64,000 nt of DNA from Bin80 sp965207565 (GCA_965207565.1 CBDBMQ010000020.1:124001-188000); one strand, 5' to 3'; positions 37,118 through 47,604 are shown, counted from the first letter of the stretch. Notes: generated by a model not told the origin, from the sequence alone. Program-made: numbers and translations.

Positions 37118-38786
37118 CTAATACCGAAGCGACCCTCGTACATTCAATCCGAGATCTCCCAGCGTAGCTGCGCGTCCGTGTGCCAGACCAAAGACCGAGA
37201 ATGTCAACCATTCCGATGGATAAAGCTCTCCACCCAACCGGTACATCACTCCCTGATGCAACTGAGTCACCCCCATGACGGACCGAGCAGTGCCATCTTT
37301 CCACGGAACGCCGTATCCCAATTCCAACTCGGTCCGCTGCGCGTCTGCCCCGAGCGGCACCGCATCCAGGATCGTCTGCTGACCGTACATTGACATCCCC
37401 TGACCCCGTCCCCACGATGGACGCACACGCATCATCAACCCCTCTGATCGACTGCCCACCTGCACGGATCCCGAGATCCCCCACTCGGTGAACCCGTCCG
37501 CCGTGTGCATCACCAGCCCCTGCGTCCGCAGATCCGCCTGCAAGCGCCACGCCGGATAGGCAACCCGGATCCCCCCGCCAAACTCCAACCCCACCCCCGT
37601 CTCCGCACTCCCCCCATCGCTCCGCACATTCGCCTCCAAAAATGGACGAAGTCCATCGCTGATCTTTACATTCGCTTCCACACCTGCCCGGACCCGGTAC
37701 ACCTCTGCCGTCACCTCATGCTCCTTTATCTCTGCATCCGTCACCAGGACATCTCCATGGTAGTTCAGTCCGATCGTGCCACTTGACATTAATTTCCCTC
37801 GAACCCCCATCGCTCCAAACCTGGACACCAGATCCCCTTTCAGTTCCAGCACCTCCGCCTGCCCGCGACCCGCGCCTGCACTCAACCATACATCCCAGCC
37901 CGCACGCGCATACGATACATACGGATAGACGCCCGTCAACCCTGCGGTGATCTCTCCAGACTGCTGCACCACCTCAAACGATCCCTCTCCCTGACTGTGG
38001 GCCAGAAGTAGTCCCGCCAGCCAACCTCCCCGCCAGCGGTAGTCCGCCCCCAGCATCCCCGTGGTTACTTCGCCACGGAGCGTCAACGCATCGTCATCCC
38101 GTCCATTGAACTGACGGAATGCTCCCCGTCCCCAGACGCTGAACGACCCACTGTACGAAGTCGCAGACATGCGGCAACCCGCCAAGAGCTCGCCCAGGGA
38201 CGGATCCCATGAGGAGGCCGAGTACCAGAGCCGGGCCATCTCTGCGCGGTCGGCCGCACCACACGCGGCACCATCCGCCCCGGAGCGGAACCGCTCTCCC
38301 AATGCCTCCACCACCTGCACCGACGACGTCCGTACAAACCGCGCCGCATACGCCTCCAGTACCTCTTCACTCACCGTGGTCGACTCCTGGATCGTCGCCA
38401 CCCCCACCGCCTTTGCAATCTCTGCATGCTTTGATGACACCAGATGCACCGTGAACGTCTCCTCGTGCCAATCCAGTCCGTCCTTCAAGAGCGGCACCGC
38501 TATCATCGCTTCCACCGTTCCCGGTGCCAGCGTGACCACCCCCGAGGAGGCTTCATAGTCTTCGCCTGCCTTGGCGGTCCCATCGCGGGTCCGGTACGTT
38601 GCCGAGATCATCTGACGCTGCGGATGCGACAGCAAGACCCGGAACCGGACCATGCCCTCTTCTTCCAGCACCAGCGCATCTTCCACCCGAAGAATCGCAC
38701 TCGCACCATCATCATCCAGGATCGTGCCCGTCCCCGTTTCACGTGCAATGATGGCATTGCGAGGCTTTGACAAGGTCACCATAAAC
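37118..38786 (-). CDS. Calx-beta autotransporter, C-terminal piece with outer-membrane barrel
   Basis: Reading from the IS junction: the end of a Calx-beta module (MVTLSKPRNAIIARETGTG, LDDD), a further one (EEEGMVRFRVLLSHPQRQ, EDYEASSGVVTLAPGT), then a linker helix (SEEVLEAYAARFVRTSSVQV) and an autotransporter-like beta-barrel of about 330 residues with alternating strands (SYSGSFSVWGRGAFRQFNG, LTLRGEVTTGMLGADYRW). The chain ends in the aromatic-terminated strand LNVRGSLRY, the usual outer-membrane insertion signal. The open frame extends artificially into the IS up to 39274; those residues are not part of the native protein. Confidence 0.8.
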
Positions 38787-40935
38787 CTGAACTTCCCCCC
38801 TACTTCCCATCTAAGCCGGCAATTTTGAGGTTCAAACCACCTCATTTCGGTCTTGATCTTCACTTTTTTACATACTTCCTCCTCTAAGGGGGAAATATTG
38901 GGATCATTTTCCTTGTTTTGTGCCCAAATCGGTGTCATTGTGGGATTTTTTTGCCCGAAATATACATACCCATGTATATTTTTCTGATTGCCAAACTTTT
39001 TCAGAATAAATGTGCATATATTCTCATTATTTCGTATATTTATCGCGGTTATCCATTCATTATTCAGAACATTCCTGCCCATGTATGTCGCCAAAATTCC
39101 CAACCGGAACTCCAACCCCACCTGGCTTATCCGTGAGTCCAAATGGGTCAACGGAAAAGTCCAAAAAACCACCCTCGCCAATATCACCAAACTTCCCCGG
39201 GAAGTCATTGATGGGATCCGAATCCTCCTCAAAGGCGGAACCGCCGTCCAATCGTTTGACAATGCCTTTGCCATTCAAAGCAGCAAGAACCACGGACATG
39301 TCGCCGCCGTACTGGGCGTCATGAAGCAGCTCCAGCTGCCCGAACTGATTGCACCGAAGAATTCCCGCTTCCGCCGACTCATCCTCGGCATGATTGCCGC
39401 ACGAGTGATCAAGCCGGCCAGCAAGCTCTCCACCAGTGCCATGCTGGATGTGGAACATGCGTCCACCACGCTCAATGAAGAACTTGGACTCAAACGCGTG
39501 GATGAAGATGATCTCTATGATGCGATGGATGAACTGTTCAAACGCAAAACCGACATTGAGTGTCGTTTGGCGAAACGACATCTCAAGGAGGGGAGTCTGG
39601 TGCTCTACGATGTGACCAGCAGTTATGTGGAAGGCGAGAAAAATGAATGGGCGACCTATGGCTACAACCGGGACAAGAAGGAGGGCAAGAAGCAGATTGT
39701 CTATGGGCTGATGACCGATCCAGAGGGCTGTCCGGTGTCGGTGGAGGTGTTTCGCGGCAATACCTCAGACATCCGTACGCTGCGCGCTCAGGTGGACAAG
39801 ATTCAGAACACCTTTGCACTCAAGCATGTGGTGTTGGTCGGAGATCGAGGGATCCTGAAGCAGAAGCAGATTCAGGAGGAGATCCTGCCTGTGGGACTGG
39901 ACTGGATCACGGCAATGCAAAAGAGCGAGATTCGTGATGTGGTGGAGCAGGAGGGCATCCAAATGAGTCTATTTGATGAACAGGATCTGGTGGAGGTGCG
40001 CTGTGATCTGTATCCCAATGACCGCCTGGTGCTGTGCAGGAACCCCTTACAGGCGGCAAAGAGTCAGCAGACGCGGGAAGCATTGCTCGTGAAGACGCAG
40101 GAAAGACTGAACAAGACCGTTGAGTCGACCCAGCAGGGCCGGCTCAAAGATGCGGGAAAAATTGGGGTGCGGGTCGGGAGGGTATTCGAAAAGAACAAAA
40201 TGGGGAAGTTTTTCAATCTGGAGATCCGGGATGGACATTTTTCGTATACCCGCAATGAAGAAGCCCTTCAGAAGGCGGAACGACTCGACGGCCTGTATGC
40301 CATTCGTACCAGTCTGAAACCGGGGCCGGAAGTGGCCGAGTTGGTCACCAATTACAAACGCCTTTCCACGGTGGAGATGGCCTTCCGCACGATGAAATCC
40401 ATGTCGTCACAGGTCCGTCCCATTCACCATCGCACCAAAGACCGGGTCGTTGCACATGTCTTTTTGTGCATGCTGGCCTACTATGTGGAATATCATCTGC
40501 GCCGGAAGCTGGCGCCAATCCTGTTTGCAGAGGATGACCTGGAAGCAAAACGAGTGCAGCGCAAAAGTGTCGTCGAACCCGCCAAACCCTCGGAATCGGC
40601 GAAAAAGAAAGCCCAAACCAAACGAACCGCAACGGGCGAAAAGGTCTGGAGCTTTGCCGGTCTCATGGACGAACTCTCGAGGCTATGTCGAGTGATGGTC
40701 ATTCCGAAGATTGGCTCGGATGCAACCCCCGAAGTCGTCATGGTTAAGAAAATCAGTTCCACCCAAAAGCAGGCATTCAAACTGCTGAACATCAAACTGC
40801 TGTAGGCATCGGTTCAACGAGCCGATGTATCCTCCTCCCAGACAGCCCCTCTGGTCGTCGTCAATTATCCAAAAAAGCCCCAATTCTCCCGGGAATCTTG
40901 TAGCCTTGAGAAAACGAAAATGGGGGGAAGTTCAG
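38787..40935 (+). mobile_element. IS1634-type (IS4 supergroup) insertion sequence, complete
   Basis: 2149-bp element with perfect 14-bp terminal inverted repeats (CTGAACTTCCCCCC) and one transposase gene. It is inserted in the opposite orientation inside the Calx-beta gene. A related degenerate 3' fragment lies at 47738-48074, so this type has been active more than once in the neighbourhood. The left region before the transposase (38787-39080) is AT-rich and probably holds its promoter. Confidence 0.9.
39081..40805 (+). CDS. IS1634-family DDE transposase
   Basis: 574 residues if started at 39081 (MYVAKIPNRNSNPTWLIRES), which resembles the N-terminus of the family; the frame is open up to 38988. 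Catalytic residues: first Asp in VLYDVTSSYVEG, second Asp in VVLVGDRGILKQ, Glu in YKRLSTVEMAFRTMKS. The VYGLMTDPEGCPVSVEVFRGNTSD strand block typical of IS1634/IS1549 proteins lies between them (seen in two parts near residues 205-228). The C-terminus ends KLLNIKLL. Intact and presumably functional. Confidence 0.92.
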   Translation: MYVAKIPNRNSNPTWLIRESKWVNGKVQKTTLANITKLPREVIDGIRILLKGGTAVQSFDNAFAIQSSKNHGHVAAVLGVMKQLQLPELIAPKNSRFRRLILGMIAARVIKPASKLSTSAMLDVEHASTTLNEELGLKRVDEDDLYDAMDELFKRKTDIECRLAKRHLKEGSLVLYDVTSSYVEGEKNEWATYGYNRDKKEGKKQIVYGLMTDPEGCPVSVEVFRGNTSDIRTLRAQVDKIQNTFALKHVVLVGDRGILKQKQIQEEILPVGLDWITAMQKSEIRDVVEQEGIQMSLFDEQDLVEVRCDLYPNDRLVLCRNPLQAAKSQQTREALLVKTQERLNKTVESTQQGRLKDAGKIGVRVGRVFEKNKMGKFFNLEIRDGHFSYTRNEEALQKAERLDGLYAIRTSLKPGPEVAELVTNYKRLSTVEMAFRTMKSMSSQVRPIHHRTKDRVVAHVFLCMLAYYVEYHLRRKLAPILFAEDDLEAKRVQRKSVVEPAKPSESAKKKAQTKRTATGEKVWSFAGLMDELSRLCRVMVIPKIGSDATPEVVMVKKISSTQKQAFKLLNIKLL

Positions 40936-43229
40936 ATAAACGTCTCATTCTCTTCCGGGAGTTCATCATCGGTCACCTCAATCTCAATCACGCCCCGGGT
41001 TGCACCCGGATCAAAGATTACAATCCCCCGCGAGGTCATATAGTCCAGGCCCGCCTCTGCCGTGCCGTCCGTGCTTGCATACTGCACGGTCACCACCTGA
41101 TCCACGGGACGACTGAGTTCAATGGGCAATTGGATCGCCTCTGCATGTTCCAATGCCTGTTCATCGTAGAGGGTGATCGTAAGCGGCCCCGGCCGCTCAT
41201 CGTTGTCCATGATCGTCACCGTGATGTCTGCCGTCACCCCGTCATACCCCCCGCCTGATGCTGTAACCTTTAAGCCGACCGTTTCGTCTGCATAATCCTC
41301 GTCGTCCTCCGCTGCCGTTAAGGTCACGGCCTTGGATGTGTTCCAGTCTGCAGCCGTAAACGTGAGCGAGGGTTGGTCCAATATTAAATCTGTTCCCGCG
41401 TGCCCGGTGAAAGTCAGCGTCACGGGGCCCGGTGGCGATGCGGATAGACGAACCAAGAGCGGGCGCGTACCCCCTTCTTCCATCTGCACTACCTCCGGGG
41501 CCACGAGCCCCGCCGCATCGTTGTCCGTGATCGTCACTGTGATATCGGTCGTCACCCCGGCGTAGCCGCCTCCAGATGCTGTGAGCGTCAATGTTTCCGT
41601 ATCGTTTGCAAAATCATCATCCTGCCCTGCCGTCACCATCACCGTCTGCGCCGTGCTCCAGCTTGAAGTGGTAAAGGTAAGAGATGCTTTGTCCAATACC
41701 AGATCGGTCCCCGAATGTCCGGTGATGGTCATCGTCACCAGGCCAGATGGCATCTGTGCAAGTGCAACTGCCAACGTCCTCTGGTTCCCCTCCGCCATGG
41801 TCACCGACGCCGGGGCCACGATTCCCGGCGTATCGTTGTCCGTGATCGTTACCGATACTGTTTTGGAGATCCCGGTGTAGTCGACACTACCACTTGCTGT
41901 TAAGGTGACCTCTACCTGATCATCCGTCAAATCCATGTCGTTCGCAGCGCGCAAGCTCACCTGCTGCTCCGTACGCCAGTTGTCGGGCCCAAAGGTCCGA
42001 GTGATCGGGCTCACGGCCAAGTCGGTTCCCGAAGGCCAGGTCATCATCACTTTGACCTCGCCCAATGGCTCCGAGGTCAGCGAAATCCCGAACGACTTCG
42101 CGCCCCCCTCCGTGACCGATACAGATTGGGGAGCGTTCATCCCTGCCTCATCGTCGTCGGTGATCGTTATCTCAATCTCTCGCGAATCCCCCGCGACTAG
42201 TCCGGAGGGTAGGGTTCCAAGCGCCACCGTGAAGGTCTCATCTGTCTCTGCAACATCATCCTGAACCGCCGAGACCGCATAGGTCCCGCTCGTCTCTCCA
42301 GCTGCAATCTCTACCTGAACAGGAATGGGTGCCTGATAATCCTGGGCATTCGCGGTGCCACCCGTCAATGTCAATGGAATCACCACATCAGTGTCCGGTG
42401 CCTCGGACATCGTTGCCGTCACCGTGACACCATTCCCCTCATCCACGGGATCGGGAGATGCCGACAGATCTACCGTCACCTCTGTCGGCGACGTAATATC
42501 CCGGATGGTCACGAACTGGGAAGACTCTCTGCCCGGTACCAGAAGCGCCGGGGGGAGATCCCCCAATGCGACGATAAAGGTCTCATCGTCCATGTCTGCA
42601 TCCTCGGATGTATGGATCTGCCCCGATCCCTGCGTCTCACCACGAAGAATCGTTACCCCCCGAAGTGACGTGTAATCGCCAGGCTCCGGTGGATGACCCG
42701 TCTCATCGTTATACACCAATGGAACCTCTACATCGATTTCCAGCATGCCCGTCAGCCTTGCCGTGATCGTCACCGACTTGCCTTCGTCCACCGGATTCGG
42801 AGATGCGGACAGCGTCACTTCCACCGGAGGTGGTGGGTCATTGTCTGCAATCGTAATATCCACCGAGGAAGGACTGCCACGCTCCACTCCCGAAGGCAAT
42901 GCATCAATAGCGACCGTGAACCGCTCATCCCCCTCCGAAACATGGTCATCTTTGATGTCAAGCGTCCCCGACCCGGCCCGGGATCCCCCGGTGATCGTGA
43001 TACTTGGAAGGGGACCATAGTCGCCTGGCTCCGTCGGCGGCTCGCCCGGAATATCCCGCAACTCAATCGTCACCGCATCCGGCAATGGGTTTGACAGCGT
43101 TGCCGTGATGGTGACCGACTCGCCTTCGTCCACCGGGTTTGGAGATGCCGACAAACTCACCGTCACCGGAGTGTCCGGGGCATCATCGTCATCTACAATC
43201 GTCAGCGTATGTGTTTTCGGGCTTCCCAC
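40932..43229 (-). CDS. Calx-beta autotransporter, middle piece
   Basis: 765 codons from the first ATG, but the frame is open up to about 43325 and belongs to the same gene as the pieces on either side. Two module types alternate. Four copies begin like VTVSLSASPNPVDEGESVTI and end in IADND, DDDE or similar. Four copies resemble SVTEGGAKSFGISLTSEPLG with TDLAVSPITRTFGPDNW and end in ITDND. All have the acidic DxD/DND calcium-binding ends typical of Calx-beta folds. The last codons before the IS are ENETF; the stop at 40932 is supplied by the IS. Confidence 0.8.
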   Translation of the reverse strand: MGSPKTHTLTIVDDDDAPDTPVTVSLSASPNPVDEGESVTITATLSNPLPDAVTIELRDIPGEPPTEPGDYGPLPSITITGGSRAGSGTLDIKDDHVSEGDERFTVAIDALPSGVERGSPSSVDITIADNDPPPPVEVTLSASPNPVDEGKSVTITARLTGMLEIDVEVPLVYNDETGHPPEPGDYTSLRGVTILRGETQGSGQIHTSEDADMDDETFIVALGDLPPALLVPGRESSQFVTIRDITSPTEVTVDLSASPDPVDEGNGVTVTATMSEAPDTDVVIPLTLTGGTANAQDYQAPIPVQVEIAAGETSGTYAVSAVQDDVAETDETFTVALGTLPSGLVAGDSREIEITITDDDEAGMNAPQSVSVTEGGAKSFGISLTSEPLGEVKVMMTWPSGTDLAVSPITRTFGPDNWRTEQQVSLRAANDMDLTDDQVEVTLTASGSVDYTGISKTVSVTITDNDTPGIVAPASVTMAEGNQRTLAVALAQMPSGLVTMTITGHSGTDLVLDKASLTFTTSSWSTAQTVMVTAGQDDDFANDTETLTLTASGGGYAGVTTDITVTITDNDAAGLVAPEVVQMEEGGTRPLLVRLSASPPGPVTLTFTGHAGTDLILDQPSLTFTAADWNTSKAVTLTAAEDDEDYADETVGLKVTASGGGYDGVTADITVTIMDNDERPGPLTITLYDEQALEHAEAIQLPIELSRPVDQVVTVQYASTDGTAEAGLDYMTSRGIVIFDPGATRGVIEIEVTDDELPEENETFI

Positions 43230-43272
43230 CGTGTATCCCGTGCCGCTGGCCAGCGTCAGAATGATGGTCTCG

Positions 43273-46200
43273 TTAGACTCGTCCTCGGTGTCCTCGGTAA
43301 TCCCGATCGGGATATTTACCGAGGTCCGACCAGTTGGCCACGGAGATCGTCCCGGAACTGGTGTAGTCCGTGTTCCGAGTTGCCGTACCGCCCGTGCCGT
43401 AACTCAACGTGAACGGTGCCGCGGGCGCAGGATTGATCCTGACGGCCACATGGTGGGTCCCCTTTTTCTCGGGGGCCCTGGACGAAGACGAAGCAAAGCT
43501 CACCTGCGGCGTATCGTTGTCCGTGATCGTCAGCGTATGCACGTTCGCACTTCCCACCGTGTACTCCGTGCCGTCGGTCAGCGTCAGGATGATCGTATCG
43601 TCAGGCTCCTCCTCGATGTCATCGGTAATCACAATCGGAATATTCACCGAGGTTGCACCAGCGGACACGGAGATCGTCCCGGAGCCAGTAATGCTGTAGT
43701 CTGCGGTTTCGGTCGCCGTACCGCCCAACGTATAGCTCAATGTGAGGGCTGCCCCAGGTGCAGGACTGAGACTGACTTCCACATCGCGCGTACCACCATC
43801 TTCGCCCACGCTGCCTGCCGCCGAAGCAAAGTTCACCTGCGGCGTATCATTGTCCGTGATCGTCAGCGTATGCACGTTCGCACTTCCCACCCTGTACCCT
43901 GTACCGCTGGTCAGCGTCAGGATGATCGTCTCGGCATCATCATCCACATTGTCATCGGTAATCACGACCGGGATCTTCACCGAGGTTGCATTCGCGGCCA
44001 CGGAGATCATCCCGGAGCCGGTAATGCTGTAGTCTGCGGTTTCGGTCGCCGTACCGCCCAGCGTATAGCTCAATGTGAGGTCTGCCCCAGGTGCAGGACT
44101 GAGGCTGACTTCCACATCGCGCGTACCACCATCTTCGCCCACGCTGCCTGCCGCCGAAGCAAAATTCACCTGCGGCGTCTCATTGTCCGTGATCGTCAGT
44201 ATATGTTCGCTCGGACTCCCCACCGTGTACCCCGTGCCGCTTTCCAGCGTCAGGATGATCGTTTCGGCATCCTCGGCCGCATCGTCATCGATAATCTCGA
44301 CCGGAATGCTCACCGAGGTCGCACCAGCGGATACGGAAACCGTCCCTGAATTCTGAATTCTGTAGTCTTCGGTCGCCGCCGTACCGCCCAGCGTGTAGCT
44401 CAACGTGAGATCTGATCCAGGCGCGGGATCAATGTTGACGCTCACATTGTGCGTACCACCACCCTCGTCCACGCTATCTGTCGCCGAAGCAAAACGAACC
44501 GCCGGCGTATCATTGTCCATGATTGCCACCGTGTATTCGTTCGGACTTCCCACCGTGTACCCCGTACCGCTTTCCATCGTTAGGATGATCGTCTCGGAAT
44601 TCTCGTTCACAGTGTCATCGTTGATCTTGATCTGGATAAACACCTCCTGCGAGAAAGCAGGCACAGAAAAGGTCCTTGAATCTCCGTTTTTGTGGCCTGC
44701 GGTCGGCTGTATCGGATGTGTCGTCATCCGTTTATAAGAGATTAATCTTCCGATTTCGTAGTCTGCATCTTCGGTCGCCGTACCGCCCAGCTGGTAGTTC
44801 ACCGTGATGTCTGACTCAGGCGCAGGATGGATGGCGACTCTCACATACCACCAATTCTGGTTTTCGGGCACACTGAATCCAGACGAATGAAAACGAATCT
44901 TAGGCAAATCAGTAAGTGTCAGCGTATGTTCGCTCGGACTTCCCACCGTGTATCCCGCACCACTTGCCAGCGTCAGGATGATCGTCTCGGCATGATCGTC
45001 CACATTGTCATCGGTAATCACGATCGGGATATTCACCGAGGTCGCATTCGCGGCCACGGAAACCGTCCCGGAGCCACTAATACTGTAATCTGTGTTTTCG
45101 GTCGCCGTACCGCTCAGCGTGTAGTTCAATGTGAGAGCTGCCCCAAATGCAGGATTAATGTTTACTCTCACATTGTGCGTACTCTTTTCGGACGCACTGG
45201 ACGTAGCCGAAGCGAAGCTTACCTCTATCAGATCATTATCCGTGATTGTCAGCATATGTATCTTTGGCGTTCCCACCGTGTACCCCGCACCGTTTGCCAG
45301 CGTCAGGATGACGGTCTCGTCATCCTCGTCCACATTATCATCGGTAATCACGACCGGGATATTCACCGAGGTTGCATTCGCGGCCACGGAAACCGTTCCA
45401 GAGCCACTAATACTGTAATCTGTGTTTTCGGTCGCCGTACCGCTCAGCGTGTAGTTCAATGTGAGAGCTGACCCGAACGCAGGATTAATGTTTACTCTCA
45501 CATTGTGCGTACCCTCTTCAAGCGAATTGGACGTAGCCGAAGCGAAGCTTACCTCTATCAGATCATTATCCGTGATTGTCAGCGTATGTGTCTTTGGCGT
45601 TCCCAGATTGTATCCCGTGCCACTGGTCAGCGTTAGGGTGAGCGTCTCGTCATTCTCGTCCACATCGTCATCGGTAATCACGACCGGGATATTCACCGAG
45701 GTCGCATTCGCGGCCACGGAAACCGTCCCCGAACTGATGTAGTCCGTGCCCCGGGTTGCCGTCCCTCCCAGCGTGTAGTTCACCGTGAGGTCTGCTCCAG
45801 GTGCAGGACTGATGCTGACTGCCACATTGTGCGTACCAACATCTTCGTCTACGATGCCGGTCGATGAATCAAAACGAACCCTTGGTGTATCATTGTCATT
45901 GATCGTCACCTCCACCGAGGAAGGGATGGTAAGCACGATCCCCGAAGGTAGCAGGGTCTCACCAATCGCCACCGTGAACGTCTCATCGTCCTCTTTTATG
46001 ACATCCTCATGGGTCTGAATCACCCCGCTACCCTGCGTCGTATTTGCTTTGATTGTGATTGAAGTTAATGAGGTATAGTCGTCAGGATCAATGGCCGTGT
46101 CCGTGGTCTGAGCATTGGGGTAGTTTAGCGATACCGTTACATCACTGGACTGCGCCTCCGTAATTGACACCGTGATCGTTACCGGTTGCCCTTCCTCCAC

Positions 46201-47604
46201 CGGGTTCGGAGACGCCAACAATCTGGGCGGGGGTAGAACATGAATGCGAGGACATAGGCATGCTCTGTGGCGGTATTCCACGTTTGGTTTCCCTATCGGA
46301 TAACCATAATCATAGAGTGGACCCGACCAGCGAGTTTTGAACTTAAATGACTCGGATTCCCTCTCCCCCGCCGGGATCGTGACCGTCTTCTCCTTTCTGC
46401 CTGGATTATCAAATATTATACTGGCAGGATCAAAAATATTCACCATATTACGAAAATGAATCAAAACTTCAATATCGCGGCTTTGCGCCGAAATAATGGT
46501 TGCCTTTATGGTCACCCACCTTCCTGCAACAACACTATTTGGCGACATTTCCAAACATATGTGCGGACTCCCATCTCCGTCATTAATCGCCCCCTCCACC
46601 GAGGAAGGGCTGCCAAGCTCTATCCCCGGCGGCAACAGATTCCCATCACTCGTCACCATGAACATCTCATTGTTCTGGTCCGTACCCTCCCCTATCTGGA
46701 TTTCGGTTACAGCGGATTTCACGTCCCGGGGTATTGGAATTTTTGGCACTGTATTATAGCTCTTACCATCCTCCTCAGACATATCTTTCCCAAATTTGAG
46801 CGGAACCTCTCCGGTGATTAATCTGGCAAACGGCCTTAAGGGTGTTACCGCGAACGTAAGCCTCTCTCCCTTCGGGATCTCTGATGGTTCAGCCGACAAG
46901 TTCACGGTGACAGGGCTGGTATCCAAGATCCTCACATCGATGGAGGTTGACTCCTTGATTCCGCCTCCCGATGCCTCAAATATTAGCTCCACCTCATTGT
47001 TATCGCTCTGCTGTTTCACGTTCACTGTGACCGTCTGCTCCACATTCCAGTTTGAGTCATCAAACATCAGTTGCGTTGGACTCACCTCCAGGTGGTGACC
47101 ATCATACCCCGTTATGGTCACTACCACCCCGCCTGAAGGCTGATCACCGAGTTTGATCGCAAATGTTTTTGAATTCCCATCCAAGATCGCCAAAGAAATC
47201 TGGGCATCCCCGGGCGCCTGTTGTAGATCTCTCAATCGGTCTCCCACAGATTCACCTGCATTTGTAGACGGCCCTGAGTTATCCGTACTTGAATCCTGGA
47301 GAGGAATAAGTGAAGAGAAAGGATGGGAAAAGAATGCTCTTCCAGATGGTTCTCCTCGACTCATGCCAACCGCTTCAGACGGAGGATTTTCTTCGCTCTG
47401 CTCCTCAGAAAGCATAAGGCGATGGCTTACAACTTCCTGTTCACTTTCTCCAAGGGCCTGTAAGTGCAAATTTAGCAATGCCTTGGGGTTCTCCACATCG
47501 GTATGGATCTGGATTTTCGGCGTTTGTACCTGGCCAAGGACGACAGAAGGCAAAAACAACACCCCGAGACCAACGAGGATCAGGGCATATGTGGCGCAGT
47601 CCAC
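43273..47604 (-). CDS. Calx-beta autotransporter, N-terminal piece
   Basis: 1443 residues as read. The start at 47604 gives a signal peptide (ATYALILVGLGVLFLPSVVLG, residues 4-24; cleavage near 24). A low-complexity polar region (about 25-140) is followed by degenerate modules, then at least eight Calx-beta modules of about 105 residues, each like NVSVNIDPAPGSDLTLSYTL, GGTATETADYSITGSG, ISVAANATSVNIPVVITDDN, and HTLTITDND. Two neighbouring modules (about 43730-44190) are almost identical. It ends out of frame after VANWS, at the single-base shift near 43327. Confidence 0.82.
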   Translation of the reverse strand: MDCATYALILVGLGVLFLPSVVLGQVQTPKIQIHTDVENPKALLNLHLQALGESEQEVVSHRLMLSEEQSEENPPSEAVGMSRGEPSGRAFFSHPFSSLIPLQDSSTDNSGPSTNAGESVGDRLRDLQQAPGDAQISLAILDGNSKTFAIKLGDQPSGGVVVTITGYDGHHLEVSPTQLMFDDSNWNVEQTVTVNVKQQSDNNEVELIFEASGGGIKESTSIDVRILDTSPVTVNLSAEPSEIPKGERLTFAVTPLRPFARLITGEVPLKFGKDMSEEDGKSYNTVPKIPIPRDVKSAVTEIQIGEGTDQNNEMFMVTSDGNLLPPGIELGSPSSVEGAINDGDGSPHICLEMSPNSVVAGRWVTIKATIISAQSRDIEVLIHFRNMVNIFDPASIIFDNPGRKEKTVTIPAGERESESFKFKTRWSGPLYDYGYPIGKPNVEYRHRACLCPRIHVLPPPRLLASPNPVEEGQPVTITVSITEAQSSDVTVSLNYPNAQTTDTAIDPDDYTSLTSITIKANTTQGSGVIQTHEDVIKEDDETFTVAIGETLLPSGIVLTIPSSVEVTINDNDTPRVRFDSSTGIVDEDVGTHNVAVSISPAPGADLTVNYTLGGTATRGTDYISSGTVSVAANATSVNIPVVITDDDVDENDETLTLTLTSGTGYNLGTPKTHTLTITDNDLIEVSFASATSNSLEEGTHNVRVNINPAFGSALTLNYTLSGTATENTDYSISGSGTVSVAANATSVNIPVVITDDNVDEDDETVILTLANGAGYTVGTPKIHMLTITDNDLIEVSFASATSSASEKSTHNVRVNINPAFGAALTLNYTLSGTATENTDYSISGSGTVSVAANATSVNIPIVITDDNVDDHAETIILTLASGAGYTVGSPSEHTLTLTDLPKIRFHSSGFSVPENQNWWYVRVAIHPAPESDITVNYQLGGTATEDADYEIGRLISYKRMTTHPIQPTAGHKNGDSRTFSVPAFSQEVFIQIKINDDTVNENSETIILTMESGTGYTVGSPNEYTVAIMDNDTPAVRFASATDSVDEGGGTHNVSVNIDPAPGSDLTLSYTLGGTAATEDYRIQNSGTVSVSAGATSVSIPVEIIDDDAAEDAETIILTLESGTGYTVGSPSEHILTITDNETPQVNFASAAGSVGEDGGTRDVEVSLSPAPGADLTLSYTLGGTATETADYSITGSGMISVAANATSVKIPVVITDDNVDDDAETIILTLTSGTGYRVGSANVHTLTITDNDTPQVNFASAAGSVGEDGGTRDVEVSLSPAPGAALTLSYTLGGTATETADYSITGSGTISVSAGATSVNIPIVITDDIEEEPDDTIILTLTDGTEYTVGSANVHTLTITDNDTPQVSFASSSSRAPEKKGTHHVAVRINPAPAAPFTLSYGTGGTATRNTDYTSSGTISVANWSDLGKYPDRDYRGHRGRV
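43330..45900 (-). repeat. Tandem Calx-beta coding repeats, about 320-340 bp
   Basis: Eight consecutive units of roughly 320-340 bp share long near-identical stretches, for example TTGTCCGTGATCGTCAGCGT at the unit boundaries and GTGTAGCTCAACGTGAG-type strands. Units around 43510-43850 and 43850-44190 differ at few positions. This indicates recent duplication or gene conversion and makes the region prone to copy-number change and misassembly. Confidence 0.85.

Larger units (their letters stand above)
38781..40941. repeat. 6-bp target-site duplication flanking the IS1634-type element
   Basis: ATAAAC occurs at 38781-38786 and again at 40936-40941, immediately outside the inverted repeats CTGAACTTCCCCCC (38787) and GGGGGGAAGTTCAG (ending 40935). 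Perfect identity of both the duplication and the 14-bp ends indicates recent transposition. Confidence 0.92.
37118..47604 (-). pseudogene. Giant Calx-beta-repeat autotransporter-like surface protein, interrupted
   Basis: One gene spread over three pieces. It begins at 47604 with a signal peptide, carries many Calx-beta/Ig-like modules and ends at 37118 in an outer-membrane barrel. Two events break it. First, an IS1634-type element (38787-40935) with the 6-bp target repeat ATAAAC: deleting it plus one repeat gives ENETF followed directly by MVTLSKPRNA in one frame. Second, a +1 shift at about 43325-43329, where dropping one G turns NWSDLGKYP into NWSTSVNIPIGITED and joins the upper two pieces. 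The repaired protein is about 2,780 residues. The native role is probably adhesion or another cell-surface function. Confidence 0.85.

Noticed and set aside
38787..39274. N-terminal 160 residues of the 718-residue minus ORF as a native protein N-terminus
   Set aside because: These codons lie inside the IS and are only an accidental open frame; the native gene continues beyond the IS at 40942.
43330..45900. Possible CRISPR or satellite DNA
   Set aside because: Unit length over 300 bp, translates to Calx-beta modules in frame.
41332..46821. Many plus-strand ORFs rich in Val, Ser, Pro and Thr
   Set aside because: They are antisense shadows of the Calx-beta coding repeats; the minus strand carries the recognisable modules and signal peptide.
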